In this document: positions 24,714-33,895 of the stretch, in pieces
How the letters are laid out: every line of letters starts with the position of its first letter
Position numbering within the stretch: the first letter of the stretch is position 1
Assembly (NCBI GenBank): GCA_963791455.1
Contig: CAWBSM010000002.1
Span: forward strand, 1,364,001-1,428,000
From: Bog-473 sp963791455
Lineage (GTDB): Bacteria > Actinomycetota > Acidimicrobiia > Acidimicrobiales > RAAP-2
Reading direction: 5' to 3'
DNA length: 64,000 nt
The notes under the pieces: generated by a model
Database searches by the model: none
What the model was told of the DNA's origin: nothing
The model's input: only the letters and a program-made list of their open reading frames with translations
Made by a program: the position numbers and the translations under genes

Positions 24714-25460
24714 TTGAGGACCGTTGTGGTTGGCGCTTCGAGTGGCCTCGGGCGCTGTATCGGGATCGGCCTGGCCCGGCGTGGCGCACAGACCGCACTG
24801 CTGGCCCGACGCCAGGCGCGACTCGAGACCGCCGCTGCAGAAGCCGGCGGCGACACGGTGGCCATTCGGTGCGACGTGACGAACGCCGACTCCTGTCGTT
24901 CGGCCCTGGCCGAGGCGGTGGAGAAACTCGGCGGCCTCGATGCCCTCGTCTACACGCCCGCGATCGGCCCGTTGGCCCGTCTGATCGACACGGATGCGGA
25001 AACCTGGAGGCGGGTCTTCGACACCAACGTGATCGGGGCGGCGCTGGTCACCGCGGCCGCCATACCGCATCTCACGGAGTCCTCGGGAATGGCTATCTAC
25101 CTTTCCTCGGTGAGCGCCTCGCACACGCCACCGTGGCCCGGGCTCGGCGCCTATGCGGTCAGCAAGGCAGCCCTGGACAAGCTCGTGGAGGCGTGGAGGG
25201 TTGAGCATCCAACGGTTGGGTTCACTCGGCTCGTCGTCGGGGAGTGCGCCGGTGGTGAGGGCGAATCGATGACGGGATTCTCTGATGAGTGGGACCCGGA
25301 GCTTGCGATGGAATTCGCACCTCGGTGGATGCCACACATGAGCGGTGCCCTGGTCGATGTCGAAGACCTGGTGACCATCGTTGACTCTCTGTTACGCCAA
25401 GGCGGGGCCGTCTCCATGCATTCGGTCACGGTGGCTCCCCGCCCCGTCAGCGCCCCCTGA
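24714..25460 (+). CDS. Short-chain dehydrogenase/reductase
   Basis: A 248-residue SDR. The cofactor motif is VVVGASSGLGR at the very N terminus. The catalytic Ser lies in YLSSVSAS and the Tyr/Lys pair in GAYAVSKAALD. The TTG at 24714 is taken as start because GGGAGGA (24701-24707) lies six bases before it; an in-frame GTG at 24699 would precede this ribosome-binding site. First gene of an operon with the DUF427-thioesterase and DUF427 genes. Substrate unknown. Confidence 0.87.
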   Translation: MRTVVVGASSGLGRCIGIGLARRGAQTALLARRQARLETAAAEAGGDTVAIRCDVTNADSCRSALAEAVEKLGGLDALVYTPAIGPLARLIDTDAETWRRVFDTNVIGAALVTAAAIPHLTESSGMAIYLSSVSASHTPPWPGLGAYAVSKAALDKLVEAWRVEHPTVGFTRLVVGECAGGEGESMTGFSDEWDPELAMEFAPRWMPHMSGALVDVEDLVTIVDSLLRQGGAVSMHSVTVAPRPVSAP

Positions 25461-25494
25461 TGGGCGCACCGGGGTCTCCGGAATCCGCCGAGCC

Positions 25495-26793
25495 ATGAAG
25501 ATCTCTCGTTATCCCTATCGTGCGCGCGCATGGTGGGGGTCGGCGCTGGTTGCCCAGTCTGAGTCGTGTCTTTGCCTCGACGAGCTGGGAGAGCCGGCCA
25601 CGTTGTACTTCCCGCACCATGACATCCGCCTCGAGCTGTTCCGCGACGAGGTGCGCCGCATCTCGTGTCCCGTCAAGGGCGAGGTCGAGTACCTGACCAT
25701 CGAACCCCCTGCCGGACCTGTGAGACAGCGCACGGGCCCGTCCACGGCGTCGTGGGGTCAATCCGATCCGACCTCCTCCGACGGTGACGACATCTTGTCG
25801 AGGCTCACCCAGCCATCCGAGCCGTTTCGCCAGCTCTCCGGATACGCCGCCTTTGACCAGGCTCGAATGTGCGTCGAGATAATCGATGGTCGCCCGGAAG
25901 ACCTGGACCGCGACATCACCGTGAAGCGGTTCCCTACGTGGGGTGACGCCGCCGATTTGATCGAACTGCTGGACGTGCGACAAGACGGAGGGCTCTCCTT
26001 TGTCGGCAGCGCACGGAGCGACGGCCGGCGACCCGTCGTCGAAGGCAGTCAGATGCTCGGACAGGCCATGGTCGCCGCCGGCCGTCATGTGCCTGGGCGG
26101 CGTATCGTCTCGGCCAACCTGCTCTTTTTGCGGCCGGCCGATGCGCGTCGTCCGCTCCGTTTCGAACTCGCGGAGCTGAGCGCCGGAAGGACCTTCTCGA
26201 CTCTGACCGTCCAGGTCCTCCAAGACGGCCGGTGCTGCGCTGCTGGCACGCTCCTCCTCGACATCACGTCCGCTGATGTCATTCGTCACGCCGTTGACCC
26301 ACCACCCGTGCCGGGCCCTTACGAATCCCCGGCTTACGACATGGGCGTTACCGGACGCGACGTCAGGATGGTCGAGGGTGCCTACACCAACGACCCTGAC
26401 GCGCCCGTCGGACCACCCGTCCTGGACGCGTGGGTCCGCTTCCGTGACGTCCCAGAGGATCCCTTGCTCCACGCAGGGCTCCTGGCGCAGTTCACCGGCC
26501 ATCTGTCGATTGCCGCCGCGTTTCGGCCCCACGAGGGCATTGGCCAGGAGCAGGCCCATCGGAGTCTCTCCACGGCCATCAACGGAATCAATCTTTCAGT
26601 TCATCGCGACGTGCGTGCCGACCGTTGGATGCTGTACCGCCACGTTTCGACCTTCGCTGGCGACGGCATGACACACTCGGAGTGCCGGGTGCACACGCAG
26701 GATGGCGATCTCATCGCGTCCTTCACCGTAGAGGCCATGGTGCGGTCGTTTTCTGGCGGTGCCGCTAGCCTCGACGAAAGTACGGCACTATGA
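25495..26793 (+). CDS. DUF427 domain fused to acyl-CoA thioesterase
   Basis: A 432-residue two-domain protein. Residues about 10-75 match DUF427: WWGSALVAQSESCLCLDELG, YFPHHDIRLELFRDE, and CPVKGEVEYLTI. Residues about 150-425 are a double-hotdog TesB-type acyl-CoA thioesterase, with VEGSQMLGQAMVAAG, PPVLDAWVRFRDVPEDPLLH and AAAFRPHEGIGQEQAHRSLS, closely similar in layout to the free-standing thioesterase at 48317-49147. ATG at 25495; the stop overlaps the next start (ATGA). The thioesterase half should hydrolyse acyl-CoA; the function of DUF427 is not established. Confidence 0.85.
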   Translation: MKISRYPYRARAWWGSALVAQSESCLCLDELGEPATLYFPHHDIRLELFRDEVRRISCPVKGEVEYLTIEPPAGPVRQRTGPSTASWGQSDPTSSDGDDILSRLTQPSEPFRQLSGYAAFDQARMCVEIIDGRPEDLDRDITVKRFPTWGDAADLIELLDVRQDGGLSFVGSARSDGRRPVVEGSQMLGQAMVAAGRHVPGRRIVSANLLFLRPADARRPLRFELAELSAGRTFSTLTVQVLQDGRCCAAGTLLLDITSADVIRHAVDPPPVPGPYESPAYDMGVTGRDVRMVEGAYTNDPDAPVGPPVLDAWVRFRDVPEDPLLHAGLLAQFTGHLSIAAAFRPHEGIGQEQAHRSLSTAINGINLSVHRDVRADRWMLYRHVSTFAGDGMTHSECRVHTQDGDLIASFTVEAMVRSFSGGAASLDESTAL

Positions 26794-27467
26794 GCTTGAC
26801 CACCGGCAAAGGACCGCTGAGTGCGCACCCGGCGGGACGTTTCAGCGCCCCCATGCCGGATCACGTCACCTACATCGAGCCGTTCAGGCGCAGGGTCAGG
26901 GCAACGCGCGAGGGCTCCACCGTGATCGACAGCGAGCGAGTCCTTCTAGTGCACCGCCCGGGTCGACCGCCGATCTACGCCTTTCCTGCCGAAGACGTTG
27001 AGGAGCTCCCGAACGAGCCGGCGATTGACGCACCGGGCTACGTCACCGTCGAGTGGGCCAGCGCCGACGCATGGTTCGAGGAGGACGAAGAGGTGTTCGG
27101 ACATCCGCGCAATCCGTACCACCGGATCGACTGCCTCCGATCACGACGCCGGCTCCGAGTCGAGGCGGCCGGCCTCGTGCTGGTCGACACTGCGGAGACG
27201 ATGGCTGTGTACGAAACGGCGCTCGAGCCCCGTCTGTACGTCAACCCGGAATGCGTCCGCGCGGAATTGGTGCAGAGCGCAACGCAGACGTATTGCCCCT
27301 ACAAGGGGATCGCAACCTATTGGTCCGCTCGTCTCGGCGACACGGTCTGTGATGACATCGGCTGGAGCTACGAGGACCCGCTCCCGGAGTCCCTCCCCCT
27401 GAAGCATCTAATGAGCTTCGACGAGGGGCGTCTCAGTGTCGTGCACGACCTGCCGGCCGCTGTTTGA
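26790..27467 (+). CDS. Tandem DUF427-domain protein
   Basis: A 225-residue protein with two DUF427 copies. The first is degenerate (about residues 25-115: VIDSERVLLVHRPGRPPIYA, YAFPAEDVEELP). The second is typical (about 125-205: VLVDTAETMAVYETALEPRL, TQTYCPYKGIATYWSARLG). DUF427 proteins are small beta-rich proteins of unknown function, often near oxidoreductases in actinobacteria. Translationally coupled to the DUF427-thioesterase fusion, so the two probably act together. Confidence 0.82.
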   Translation: MSLTTGKGPLSAHPAGRFSAPMPDHVTYIEPFRRRVRATREGSTVIDSERVLLVHRPGRPPIYAFPAEDVEELPNEPAIDAPGYVTVEWASADAWFEEDEEVFGHPRNPYHRIDCLRSRRRLRVEAAGLVLVDTAETMAVYETALEPRLYVNPECVRAELVQSATQTYCPYKGIATYWSARLGDTVCDDIGWSYEDPLPESLPLKHLMSFDEGRLSVVHDLPAAV

Positions 27468-27476
27468 CACCCAAAC

Positions 27477-27501
27477 CGGAGCGCCGGGGGCTGGAGCTCC
27501 G
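27477..27501. terminator. Weak bidirectional hairpin between convergent genes
   Basis: CGGAGC and GCTCCG form 6-bp arms around a 13-nt loop in the 63-nt gap between the convergent DUF427 and substrate-binding-protein genes. No T-tract follows, so termination by this hairpin is only a possibility. Confidence 0.3.
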
Positions 27502-27530
27502 CTCTTGGAACGACCGAGGAACGCTAATGG

Positions 27531-28784
27531 CTAGGACGCCGTTGACGTACCGGGAAGGTCCGTTCCGCAGACCGGCTTCGAGGAGATGGCGACGAAGCCG
27601 GTCTTCTCGGCCTTCATGACCCAACTGCACGTCTGCGGCAGGTCGTGCCCGAAGATGGTCGAGTAGTTGATGGGATTGGGAAGGAGCCCATTGACGTTGT
27701 ACGATTTCAGGTTCCGGAGGTCCTTGATGACCGCAGAATGAGTCGGGTTTGGCCCTGCCAACTGCAAGCCCTTGATCATAAGATCCGCCCCGGCCCACGC
27801 TTCGTACTGGCCGAAGGTCGGGAACTGGCTCTTGGTGAAGTGCGCGTACTTCTCCATCGCAGCCTGCATCTGCTGCGTCCCGGAGTCGGGGAGCGCCCAC
27901 GGTCGGAACGGAGAGAAGAAGTAGTCCCCCTGCAGGGTGCTCCAGACGGGAGAGTTGATCACGTCCGGCTCATATCCGGTCGCGAACAGTGTCGCCTTGA
28001 GCTTCACACCGGCTTGCTTGAGCGCGGTCGCCAGTGCGTAGTTCGAGTTCGCGTCCATGGCGGGCACCATGGCGTTGATGTCGTCCTGCTTGGCGACGAG
28101 CGCGTCGGCCGTGAAGTTGACGCCGCCGAAGGGAACAGTCGTATTCAAGACCCCCACCTTGCCCCCGGCGTGCTGGAACGACTTCCCCGTAGCGATGGCG
28201 GCGCGGCTGGACGACGGGGAGATGCCGTAGCCGTAGGCACCCAGGACGGTGCCGCCGTGCTGCTTGAGGAACTCGCCGATCTGTGTGTTGACCGGATACT
28301 TCGGATCGACACTGCCCTCGTCGGAGGCGAACATGTTGGTGTACGGCTGGGTGCCCCACTCGGGCCCGTCGTCATAGGTGCCCGTCACGGGAACCCCGGC
28401 CTGATTCGGGTACTTGGCGGCGAGGAAGAACAGCGGGCTCTGCGAAACGATGCCAAAGGCCTTGGAGTCGGCCTCCTGCACCGCGGTCGCGATCTGCGAG
28501 GGATTGGTCTGGTCGTCGATGACGAGCGGGACGAGCTTGTGCCCGTTGACCCCGCCCTCGGCGTTCTGCTGATCCAACCGAGCCTCGAACCCGGCCGGTG
28601 AGGATGCGTTCTCCGCGCCTCCTTCGCCGGTGAGATCGGTGACGTAGGCGATGGTGATGGGTGCCCCGGATGCGGAGGCCGCCGTTGCCGTCACTGCCGT
28701 CGTCGCCCCCACAGCGACCATGACCATCGGCAGCATGACAACCGCGGCCAGCAGGGCCTGGCTCATCGTCCGGTGAACGCGCAT
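27531..28784 (-). CDS. ABC transporter substrate-binding protein (LivK-like)
   Basis: A 417-residue extracellular ligand-binding protein of the branched-chain amino-acid type. The N-terminal signal peptide is MRVHRTMSQALLAAVVMLPM followed by an Ala-rich stretch. The mature part begins PITIAYVTDLTGEGG with the periplasmic-binding fold. No lipobox Cys was seen near the cleavage region. The ATG at 28784 has GGAGGAAG just upstream; the frame is open to 28868 but lacks this site. It is the last gene of the transporter set. In catabolic clusters such binding proteins often recognise aromatic or carboxylic ligands. Confidence 0.92.
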   Translation of the reverse strand: MRVHRTMSQALLAAVVMLPMVMVAVGATTAVTATAASASGAPITIAYVTDLTGEGGAENASSPAGFEARLDQQNAEGGVNGHKLVPLVIDDQTNPSQIATAVQEADSKAFGIVSQSPLFFLAAKYPNQAGVPVTGTYDDGPEWGTQPYTNMFASDEGSVDPKYPVNTQIGEFLKQHGGTVLGAYGYGISPSSSRAAIATGKSFQHAGGKVGVLNTTVPFGGVNFTADALVAKQDDINAMVPAMDANSNYALATALKQAGVKLKATLFATGYEPDVINSPVWSTLQGDYFFSPFRPWALPDSGTQQMQAAMEKYAHFTKSQFPTFGQYEAWAGADLMIKGLQLAGPNPTHSAVIKDLRNLKSYNVNGLLPNPINYSTIFGHDLPQTCSWVMKAEKTGFVAISSKPVCGTDLPGTSTAS

Positions 28785-28917
28785 TCTTCCTCCAACTGGC
28801 CTGGCATTGTCTTGCCCGGTTCGACCGGCGCATCGAATCGGGGGCACCGGCCGTGCAAGTCGCAGCACTGTAGATGTGGTTTCCGCCAGATCCCTGTCAG
28901 GTCACCCGTGGGATCTG

Positions 28918-28933
28918 TACTGACCGTTCGGTA
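28918..28933. promoter_or_regulatory. TetR-type operator before the substrate-binding protein
   Basis: TACTGACCGTTCGGTA, an imperfect 16-bp palindrome (12 of 16 positions symmetric) just past the LivF stop and upstream of the binding-protein gene. It differs at only two positions from TACTAACCGGTCGGTA at 63754-63769. Probably the operator of a separate promoter for the binding protein. Confidence 0.5.
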
Positions 28934-29680
28934 CTATACCTCACCGACAGTCAGATTGGCCGTCGCCTGCTCTGCTTCTCCCAGGTAGCGGTCAATGACC
29001 TCCTGGCCCGCCTCAGAGGTGGGCCCCGACCAGCCCGCCCGGCCGCTCGTCAAGATCACGCAGCTGTCGGCCATGGACAGCGCCCTGTGCACGAACTGCT
29101 CGATCAGCACGATCGTGATCCCCGAGCGCCGGGCTTCCTCGAGCCCTTCGAACACCGATTCGGCCATGAGCGGTGCAAGGCCGAGTGACATCTCGTCGGC
29201 GATGATCAACTTCGGAGAGACGGCAAGTGCCCGTGCGAGCGCCAGCATCTGCTGTTCGCCACCGGACAGGCTTCCCGCTCGTTGCGAACTGCGATTGCCG
29301 AGCACGGGAAAGTGCTCACAGGCACGCGCGATGGCGGCAGCACGGTCGGCGCGACGCTCCTGCGCCACTGCCATCCGCAGGTTCTCGATTACGGAGAGAC
29401 CAGGAAAGATCCCGCGTCCCTCCGGGATGTAGGTGAGTCCCAACCGCCGGATGCGATGGGCCGGCTGACCGGTGATGTCTCTTTCATCGAAGGTGACGCG
29501 ACCCGCCGTCGGCGCGACGAGACCCGAAATGGCGCGGGCGAGCGTACTCTTGCCGGCTCCGTTGACACCCAGCACCGCCAGGACGCCGCCCGGAGCGACG
29601 TCGATGGAGACCCCGAAGAGCGCTTGTGACGGCCCGTAACGAACGTCGAGGTCCTGCACCCGGAGCAGCGGCTCGGTCAC
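28934..29680 (-). CDS. livF: ABC transporter ATPase (LivF-like)
   Basis: A 248-residue ATPase. Walker A is GVNGAGKSTL, the signature is LSGGEQQMLALARAL, and Walker B/D-loop region is LIIADEMSLGLAPLMAESVF. LivF members are recognised by the SLGLAP segment. Start overlaps the LivG stop by 4 nt. It energises uptake through the fused LivH-LivM permease, working with LivG. Confidence 0.92.
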   Translation of the reverse strand: MTEPLLRVQDLDVRYGPSQALFGVSIDVAPGGVLAVLGVNGAGKSTLARAISGLVAPTAGRVTFDERDITGQPAHRIRRLGLTYIPEGRGIFPGLSVIENLRMAVAQERRADRAAAIARACEHFPVLGNRSSQRAGSLSGGEQQMLALARALAVSPKLIIADEMSLGLAPLMAESVFEGLEEARRSGITIVLIEQFVHRALSMADSCVILTSGRAGWSGPTSEAGQEVIDRYLGEAEQATANLTVGEV

Positions 29681-30576
29681 GGGTCGCGGGTTCCCGCTGA
29701 TTCCTGTGTGCGCTGGCCGGCCGGTCGAGGGGCGACCGCACGTTGCACGGGCTCGCTGTCACCCAGGTAGGCGGCACGGACCGCCGGATCGTTCCGGATG
29801 TGCTCCGGGCTCCCAGCGGCAATGCGCTCTCCAAAGTCGAGGACGAAAACGGTGTGCGACAGCGCGAGGACCGCGGCGACGTCATGTTCGACGATGACGA
29901 GCGAGAGACCATGATCGTTGTGCTCGACGAGGCTCCCGAAGACCCCAAGCAGGTTTTCCGACGCCTTCATGTCGAGCCCGGAGAGGGGCTCGTCCAAGAG
30001 GAGGACGTGGGGGTCGCTGGCAAGCGCACGGCCCACTTCGACCAGGCGCACGATTCCCAGCGGCAACGCCGCAACGGGAGCCTTGGCCACCTTGGTGAGC
30101 CTGAGTACCTCCAGCAGACCGTCGACCCGTTCGTCCTCAGCCTTCGAGGGCGACAGGAGGCATCGGGGGTCGAGCATGTCCCGCCACAGTCGATTGCGTG
30201 CCACGCGGGCGCGATAGGCCAAAACCAGGTGCTCACGCACCGTCAGTCCCAAGAAGACCTCGGGTTGTTGAAACGTGCGCGCCAGGCCACCACGAGCACG
30301 TGTTCGGGGAGAGGCCTTCGTCACCTCTTCGCCGCGCAGCCAGACCCGCCCCGCGTTGGGCCGCAACAGGCCGGAGAGGACGCCGAGAAGCGTCGACTTG
30401 CCGGCGCCGTTCGGTCCAACCAGTCCGGCGATCTTGCCGGGCTCGACCTCCAGCGACACCTCAGAGAGCGCCATCAATCCCCCGAAGCGGACGCAGATGT
30501 CCTTCGCCACCAACGCGGGCGCGTTCCCGCTTGGCGCACCGGCTGCGGCGGCGATATCGGTCGTGGTTGGCATCAA
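29677..30576 (-). CDS. livG: ABC transporter ATPase (LivG-like)
   Basis: A 299-residue ATPase with Walker A GPNGAGKSTLLGVLSG, LARTFQQPEVF, and Walker B VLLLDEPLSGLD. The signature region reads LPLGIVRLVEVGRAL, a common LivG variant of the LSGGQ motif. A C-terminal tail (PVQRAVAPRPAGQR) extends beyond the usual length. The start overlaps the permease stop by 4 nt. Pairs with LivF. Confidence 0.92.
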   Translation of the reverse strand: MMPTTTDIAAAAGAPSGNAPALVAKDICVRFGGLMALSEVSLEVEPGKIAGLVGPNGAGKSTLLGVLSGLLRPNAGRVWLRGEEVTKASPRTRARGGLARTFQQPEVFLGLTVREHLVLAYRARVARNRLWRDMLDPRCLLSPSKAEDERVDGLLEVLRLTKVAKAPVAALPLGIVRLVEVGRALASDPHVLLLDEPLSGLDMKASENLLGVFGSLVEHNDHGLSLVIVEHDVAAVLALSHTVFVLDFGERIAAGSPEHIRNDPAVRAAYLGDSEPVQRAVAPRPAGQRTQESAGTRDP

Positions 30577-32603
30577 GAGACTTGCTCCACGACCCGGGCC
30601 GATGCGTCCATCGACCCGGACTGGACGGCCTCCACGCTCATGTCGCTGGTGAACACCGAGTCACCCGGGCGGCTCGGCCTGAGGTGGAGCACCAACCGGC
30701 GAAGCCGGCGGCTGTTCTCGGCGAGCACACCGTCGGGATACTTGGCGGCCGAGATAGCACCGAGACCAAAGAGCACCGGCAGGACATTGGGTATCCAGGT
30801 GAAGGACGACAGATAATTCTGCGCAAGGGCACCGGGAAAGACGAACGTGAGACCGGCGATCAATGCCGCGGCATTCGAGCGCACTCCGATCGTCACGAGC
30901 ACGGCGAGCCACACGACTCCGGCGAACGTGGCGAACTCGCTGGGCTGGAACGTCGTCTGCGCTAACGCGAGCAACCCGCCCCCGATGCCCGCGATCCCCG
31001 CGGCCAGTGCCCCCGCAATCACCTTCATTTGCACCACGCTGATGCCAGAAGTTCGAGCCCCAGCTTCGCTCCATCGGGCGGCGTTCAAGGCGAGCCCCGT
31101 GGTCGATCTTCGGAAATTGACGATAAACAGCGCGATGACGACGAAAAAAGCCAGACAGAGGTATGTGAACGAGAGGTCGCTGGTGGCGAAGCTGGGGCGA
31201 TTGATGGTGAGGCCGAGACCCTGGTTCACGAAGCTCGGCAAGGTGAAGACGAGATTCTCCATGAGGAGCCCGAAGGTCAAGGTGACCAGGGCCACATAGA
31301 GGTCGCCGAGGCGGATGCTCAAGAACCCCACGATGGCACCCAGCAGGAGCGCAATGACTCCACCGGCGAGGACGGCGGCGAGGACGGGCCAACCGTGGTT
31401 GGTGGCCAACTGAGCCGTGGTCACTGCGCCGACCCCGGCGAAGGTGATCTGGCAGAGCCAGAGCATGCCGCCTTCTCCGGTGACGATCGTCCATGACAGG
31501 AAGATCACGGCATACGCGAAGGCCTGGGCGAACAGGCCGACCCAATACCCGGACACGATGAGCGGCAACGCCCCAACCACCACGATAAGAAGGAGAGGGC
31601 CGGCATATTTCCCGAAGAAGTTCAGTGAGGCATCCTCGAGCACGCTGTCAGTGGAGCCGCCCAGCCGACTTTCACCTTGTGGTGTGATGGCCCGGTCCAA
31701 CGCGCCGCCCCACGCCTCGGTGTCTCCCACTCGCCCCCGAAGGATGAGGTTGTAGATGAGCACCAATGCGATGACGATGAAGGGCACGGCATCGATGATC
31801 TCGGTGGTCCACTGACTCGCCGGGGGCAGGTAGCGCTGGAAGAGTGACGTCGCGATGCCCATCAACAACCCGACGCCGACTGCGATGGGGAGGCTGCGCA
31901 GCCTCGCTGCGACGACCGCGGCAAACGACGCCGCGATGAGCAGCGTGAAGTTGTTGGGGTCGAGCCCGATGATGGGGGCCGCGAGCACTCCGCACAAACC
32001 AGCGAAGAAGGTGCTGACGGCCCAGACGCCGAGCGAGACGGTCGTCGGATTGGTGCCCGAGAGATCGGTCATGGCGGGTGAGTCGACCATGGCTCTCACC
32101 TTGAGGCCCACGTCGGTGTAGCGCAGGACGACGGCCCCGACCACCACCGTCAGGACCACGCAGATGTACACGATGATCTGGTCCAGCGTGACCGGGACGC
32201 CGAGGAACTGGTAGACGTGAACCGGTTCGGGTGCCAAGCCCGGTGCCTGCTGGATCGCCTGGTTGCCGAAGATCAGTACGGCGAGTGAGGGAACGGCGAC
32301 GAGAAGGCCTATCGTCGCTACCACCTTGATCAGGGGCGATGACAGCCTCAGGTGGCGGAAGAGGACGGCGTAGAGGACGACTCCGAGCGCGGGCGCCGCG
32401 ATCCCGATCGAGACGATCGCGGCAGGGACGATGCCCCAACTGTGCTGGGTGTGCAAGTAGTAGTAAAAGCGGGCGATGAAGAACGCCAGCGCTCCGAAGG
32501 CGAAGTTGAGGATGCCCGACGACGTGTACGTGATCACGAGGCCGGCGGAGGCGATCGCGTAGATCCCTCCCAGCACCAATCCGGCGATCACGAATTGCAG
32601 CAT
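30573..32603 (-). CDS. Fused LivH-LivM permease
   Basis: A 676-residue integral membrane protein formed by the two branched-chain amino-acid permease subunits in one chain. The N-terminal half begins FVIAGLVLGGIYAIASAGLV (LivH type). After a hydrophilic linker near residue 290-320, a LivM-type half follows (GEGGMLWLCQITFAGVGAVT, then TGLALNAARWSEAGARTSGI, the permease EAA-like loop). About sixteen hydrophobic segments. First gene of the livHM-G-F set; a palindrome of the window's main type lies 46 nt upstream of its start. Confidence 0.9.
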   Translation of the reverse strand: MLQFVIAGLVLGGIYAIASAGLVITYTSSGILNFAFGALAFFIARFYYYLHTQHSWGIVPAAIVSIGIAAPALGVVLYAVLFRHLRLSSPLIKVVATIGLLVAVPSLAVLIFGNQAIQQAPGLAPEPVHVYQFLGVPVTLDQIIVYICVVLTVVVGAVVLRYTDVGLKVRAMVDSPAMTDLSGTNPTTVSLGVWAVSTFFAGLCGVLAAPIIGLDPNNFTLLIAASFAAVVAARLRSLPIAVGVGLLMGIATSLFQRYLPPASQWTTEIIDAVPFIVIALVLIYNLILRGRVGDTEAWGGALDRAITPQGESRLGGSTDSVLEDASLNFFGKYAGPLLLIVVVGALPLIVSGYWVGLFAQAFAYAVIFLSWTIVTGEGGMLWLCQITFAGVGAVTTAQLATNHGWPVLAAVLAGGVIALLLGAIVGFLSIRLGDLYVALVTLTFGLLMENLVFTLPSFVNQGLGLTINRPSFATSDLSFTYLCLAFFVVIALFIVNFRRSTTGLALNAARWSEAGARTSGISVVQMKVIAGALAAGIAGIGGGLLALAQTTFQPSEFATFAGVVWLAVLVTIGVRSNAAALIAGLTFVFPGALAQNYLSSFTWIPNVLPVLFGLGAISAAKYPDGVLAENSRRLRRLVLHLRPSRPGDSVFTSDMSVEAVQSGSMDASARVVEQVS

Positions 32604-32648
32604 CCTGCGGGTCCCACCCCTTCTCGCCGGGCGTCAACCGGGAGTTTC

Positions 32649-32668
32649 TGACATCGACGTCGATACTG
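32649..32668. promoter_or_regulatory. Regulon palindrome, site A
   Basis: TGACATCGACGTCGATACTG. The central 12 bp ATCGACGTCGAT are perfectly symmetric. It lies 46 nt upstream of the LivH-LivM gene. One of seven sites in the window matching TRAYATYGACGTCRATRTYA. Confidence 0.7.
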
Positions 32669-32848
32669 ATGCTAACCAGGCCTACCTCGCCGTGCATGGC
32701 GGCTCAATGGCAAGCTGACCTGCCCTGGAATCGGCGTTCTCAATTTATGAGGACTGTATTATCGCTCCGTCCTTCACGCGGTTCAAGCCCGCATGCCGGC
32801 GGTCCCCCCGGATGCAAGACCGACGCCGACCGGCCCGCTCCGGTCGCG

Positions 32849-33757
32849 TCACGAGTCGGCTCGGACCTTGTCCTTCACGGATCCCACGATCGGCGGCGCA
32901 TCCTTCCAGTTGGGGATGCCGGCATCCTCTTTGGCAATTGGGTAATGGTCCTCGTTGACCTGTGCCCAGTGCGAGTGGTTGAGCTCGTGCAGCGTGAAGC
33001 ACGCGTTGAGGGAGTTGTAGAAGCCCTGGTTGTCGACAGTCTGATTCACCGACTCCTTGATGAGAAGGGCGGTCATCGTCGGCAGCTGCGCGATCCGTTG
33101 CGCAAATTCGAGCGTGCGATCGGATAACTCGTCCGGGGGAAATATCTTGCTCACCATGCCGAGCCCGTACGCGTCCTCGGCATTGAGGGAGTCGCCCGTC
33201 AGGAGGAGCTCCTTGGCCTTGCGCGGCCCGAACTCCCAGGGGTGAGCGAAGTACTCGACCCCGCACATCCCGAGGCGTGTCCCGACGACGTCGGCGAAAC
33301 GAGTGCCTTCGGCACAAACGATGAGGTCACACGCCCAAAGGAGCATGAGCCCCGCTGCGTAGACGTCCCCGTGGGCCTGCCCGATGGTGATCTTGCGCAG
33401 GTTGCGCCACCGGCGAGTGTTCTCGAAGAAATAGTGCCATTCCTGCAGCATGAGGCTCTCCGCGCCCTTGCGGGTAGCACCGTTGATCGTCCTCGTTCGG
33501 TGCTGGTCCGGACCGGCCATCATCTCATCCCGCGAGACCTTGGACCCCATGTCGTGTCCCGACGAGAACATAGGTCCGGTGCCACCGAGGATCACGACGC
33601 GCACCTCGTCGTCCTCCTCCGCCCGCAAGAACGCGTCGTTCAGATCGACGAGAAGTCCCCTGTTCTGGGCATTCCGCGCGTCGGGCCGGTTGAGCATGAT
33701 GCGGGCGACCTGGCCCGAGTCGAGCGTCTCGTACTGCACGTATTTGTAGTCAGGCAT
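32849..33757 (-). CDS. Enoyl-CoA hydratase family protein
   Basis: A 302-residue crotonase-fold protein, long for the family owing to a C-terminal extension (NEDHYPIAKEDAGIPNWKD). Oxyanion-hole segments are PMFSSGHDMGSK and GQAHGDVYAAGLML. In place of the usual Glu region it has GTRLGMCGVEYFAHP, so the chemistry may differ from simple hydration. ATG at 33757 follows AGAGGGAG. It sits between the transporter and an amidohydrolase gene, all on the minus strand. Confidence 0.85.
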   Translation of the reverse strand: MPDYKYVQYETLDSGQVARIMLNRPDARNAQNRGLLVDLNDAFLRAEEDDEVRVVILGGTGPMFSSGHDMGSKVSRDEMMAGPDQHRTRTINGATRKGAESLMLQEWHYFFENTRRWRNLRKITIGQAHGDVYAAGLMLLWACDLIVCAEGTRFADVVGTRLGMCGVEYFAHPWEFGPRKAKELLLTGDSLNAEDAYGLGMVSKIFPPDELSDRTLEFAQRIAQLPTMTALLIKESVNQTVDNQGFYNSLNACFTLHELNHSHWAQVNEDHYPIAKEDAGIPNWKDAPPIVGSVKDKVRADS

Positions 33758-33895
33758 TTCGGGCTCCCTCTGGGCAGGCACAATTCATCGTGCGGTGACA
33801 CTACGTTAGAAGCGGGCGGCGTCGGCATTGACCGATCGCGACGCCCTCGACGAGCCCACGGACCGCCGAGACTAAGAACGCCGTTCGCCGAAGCC

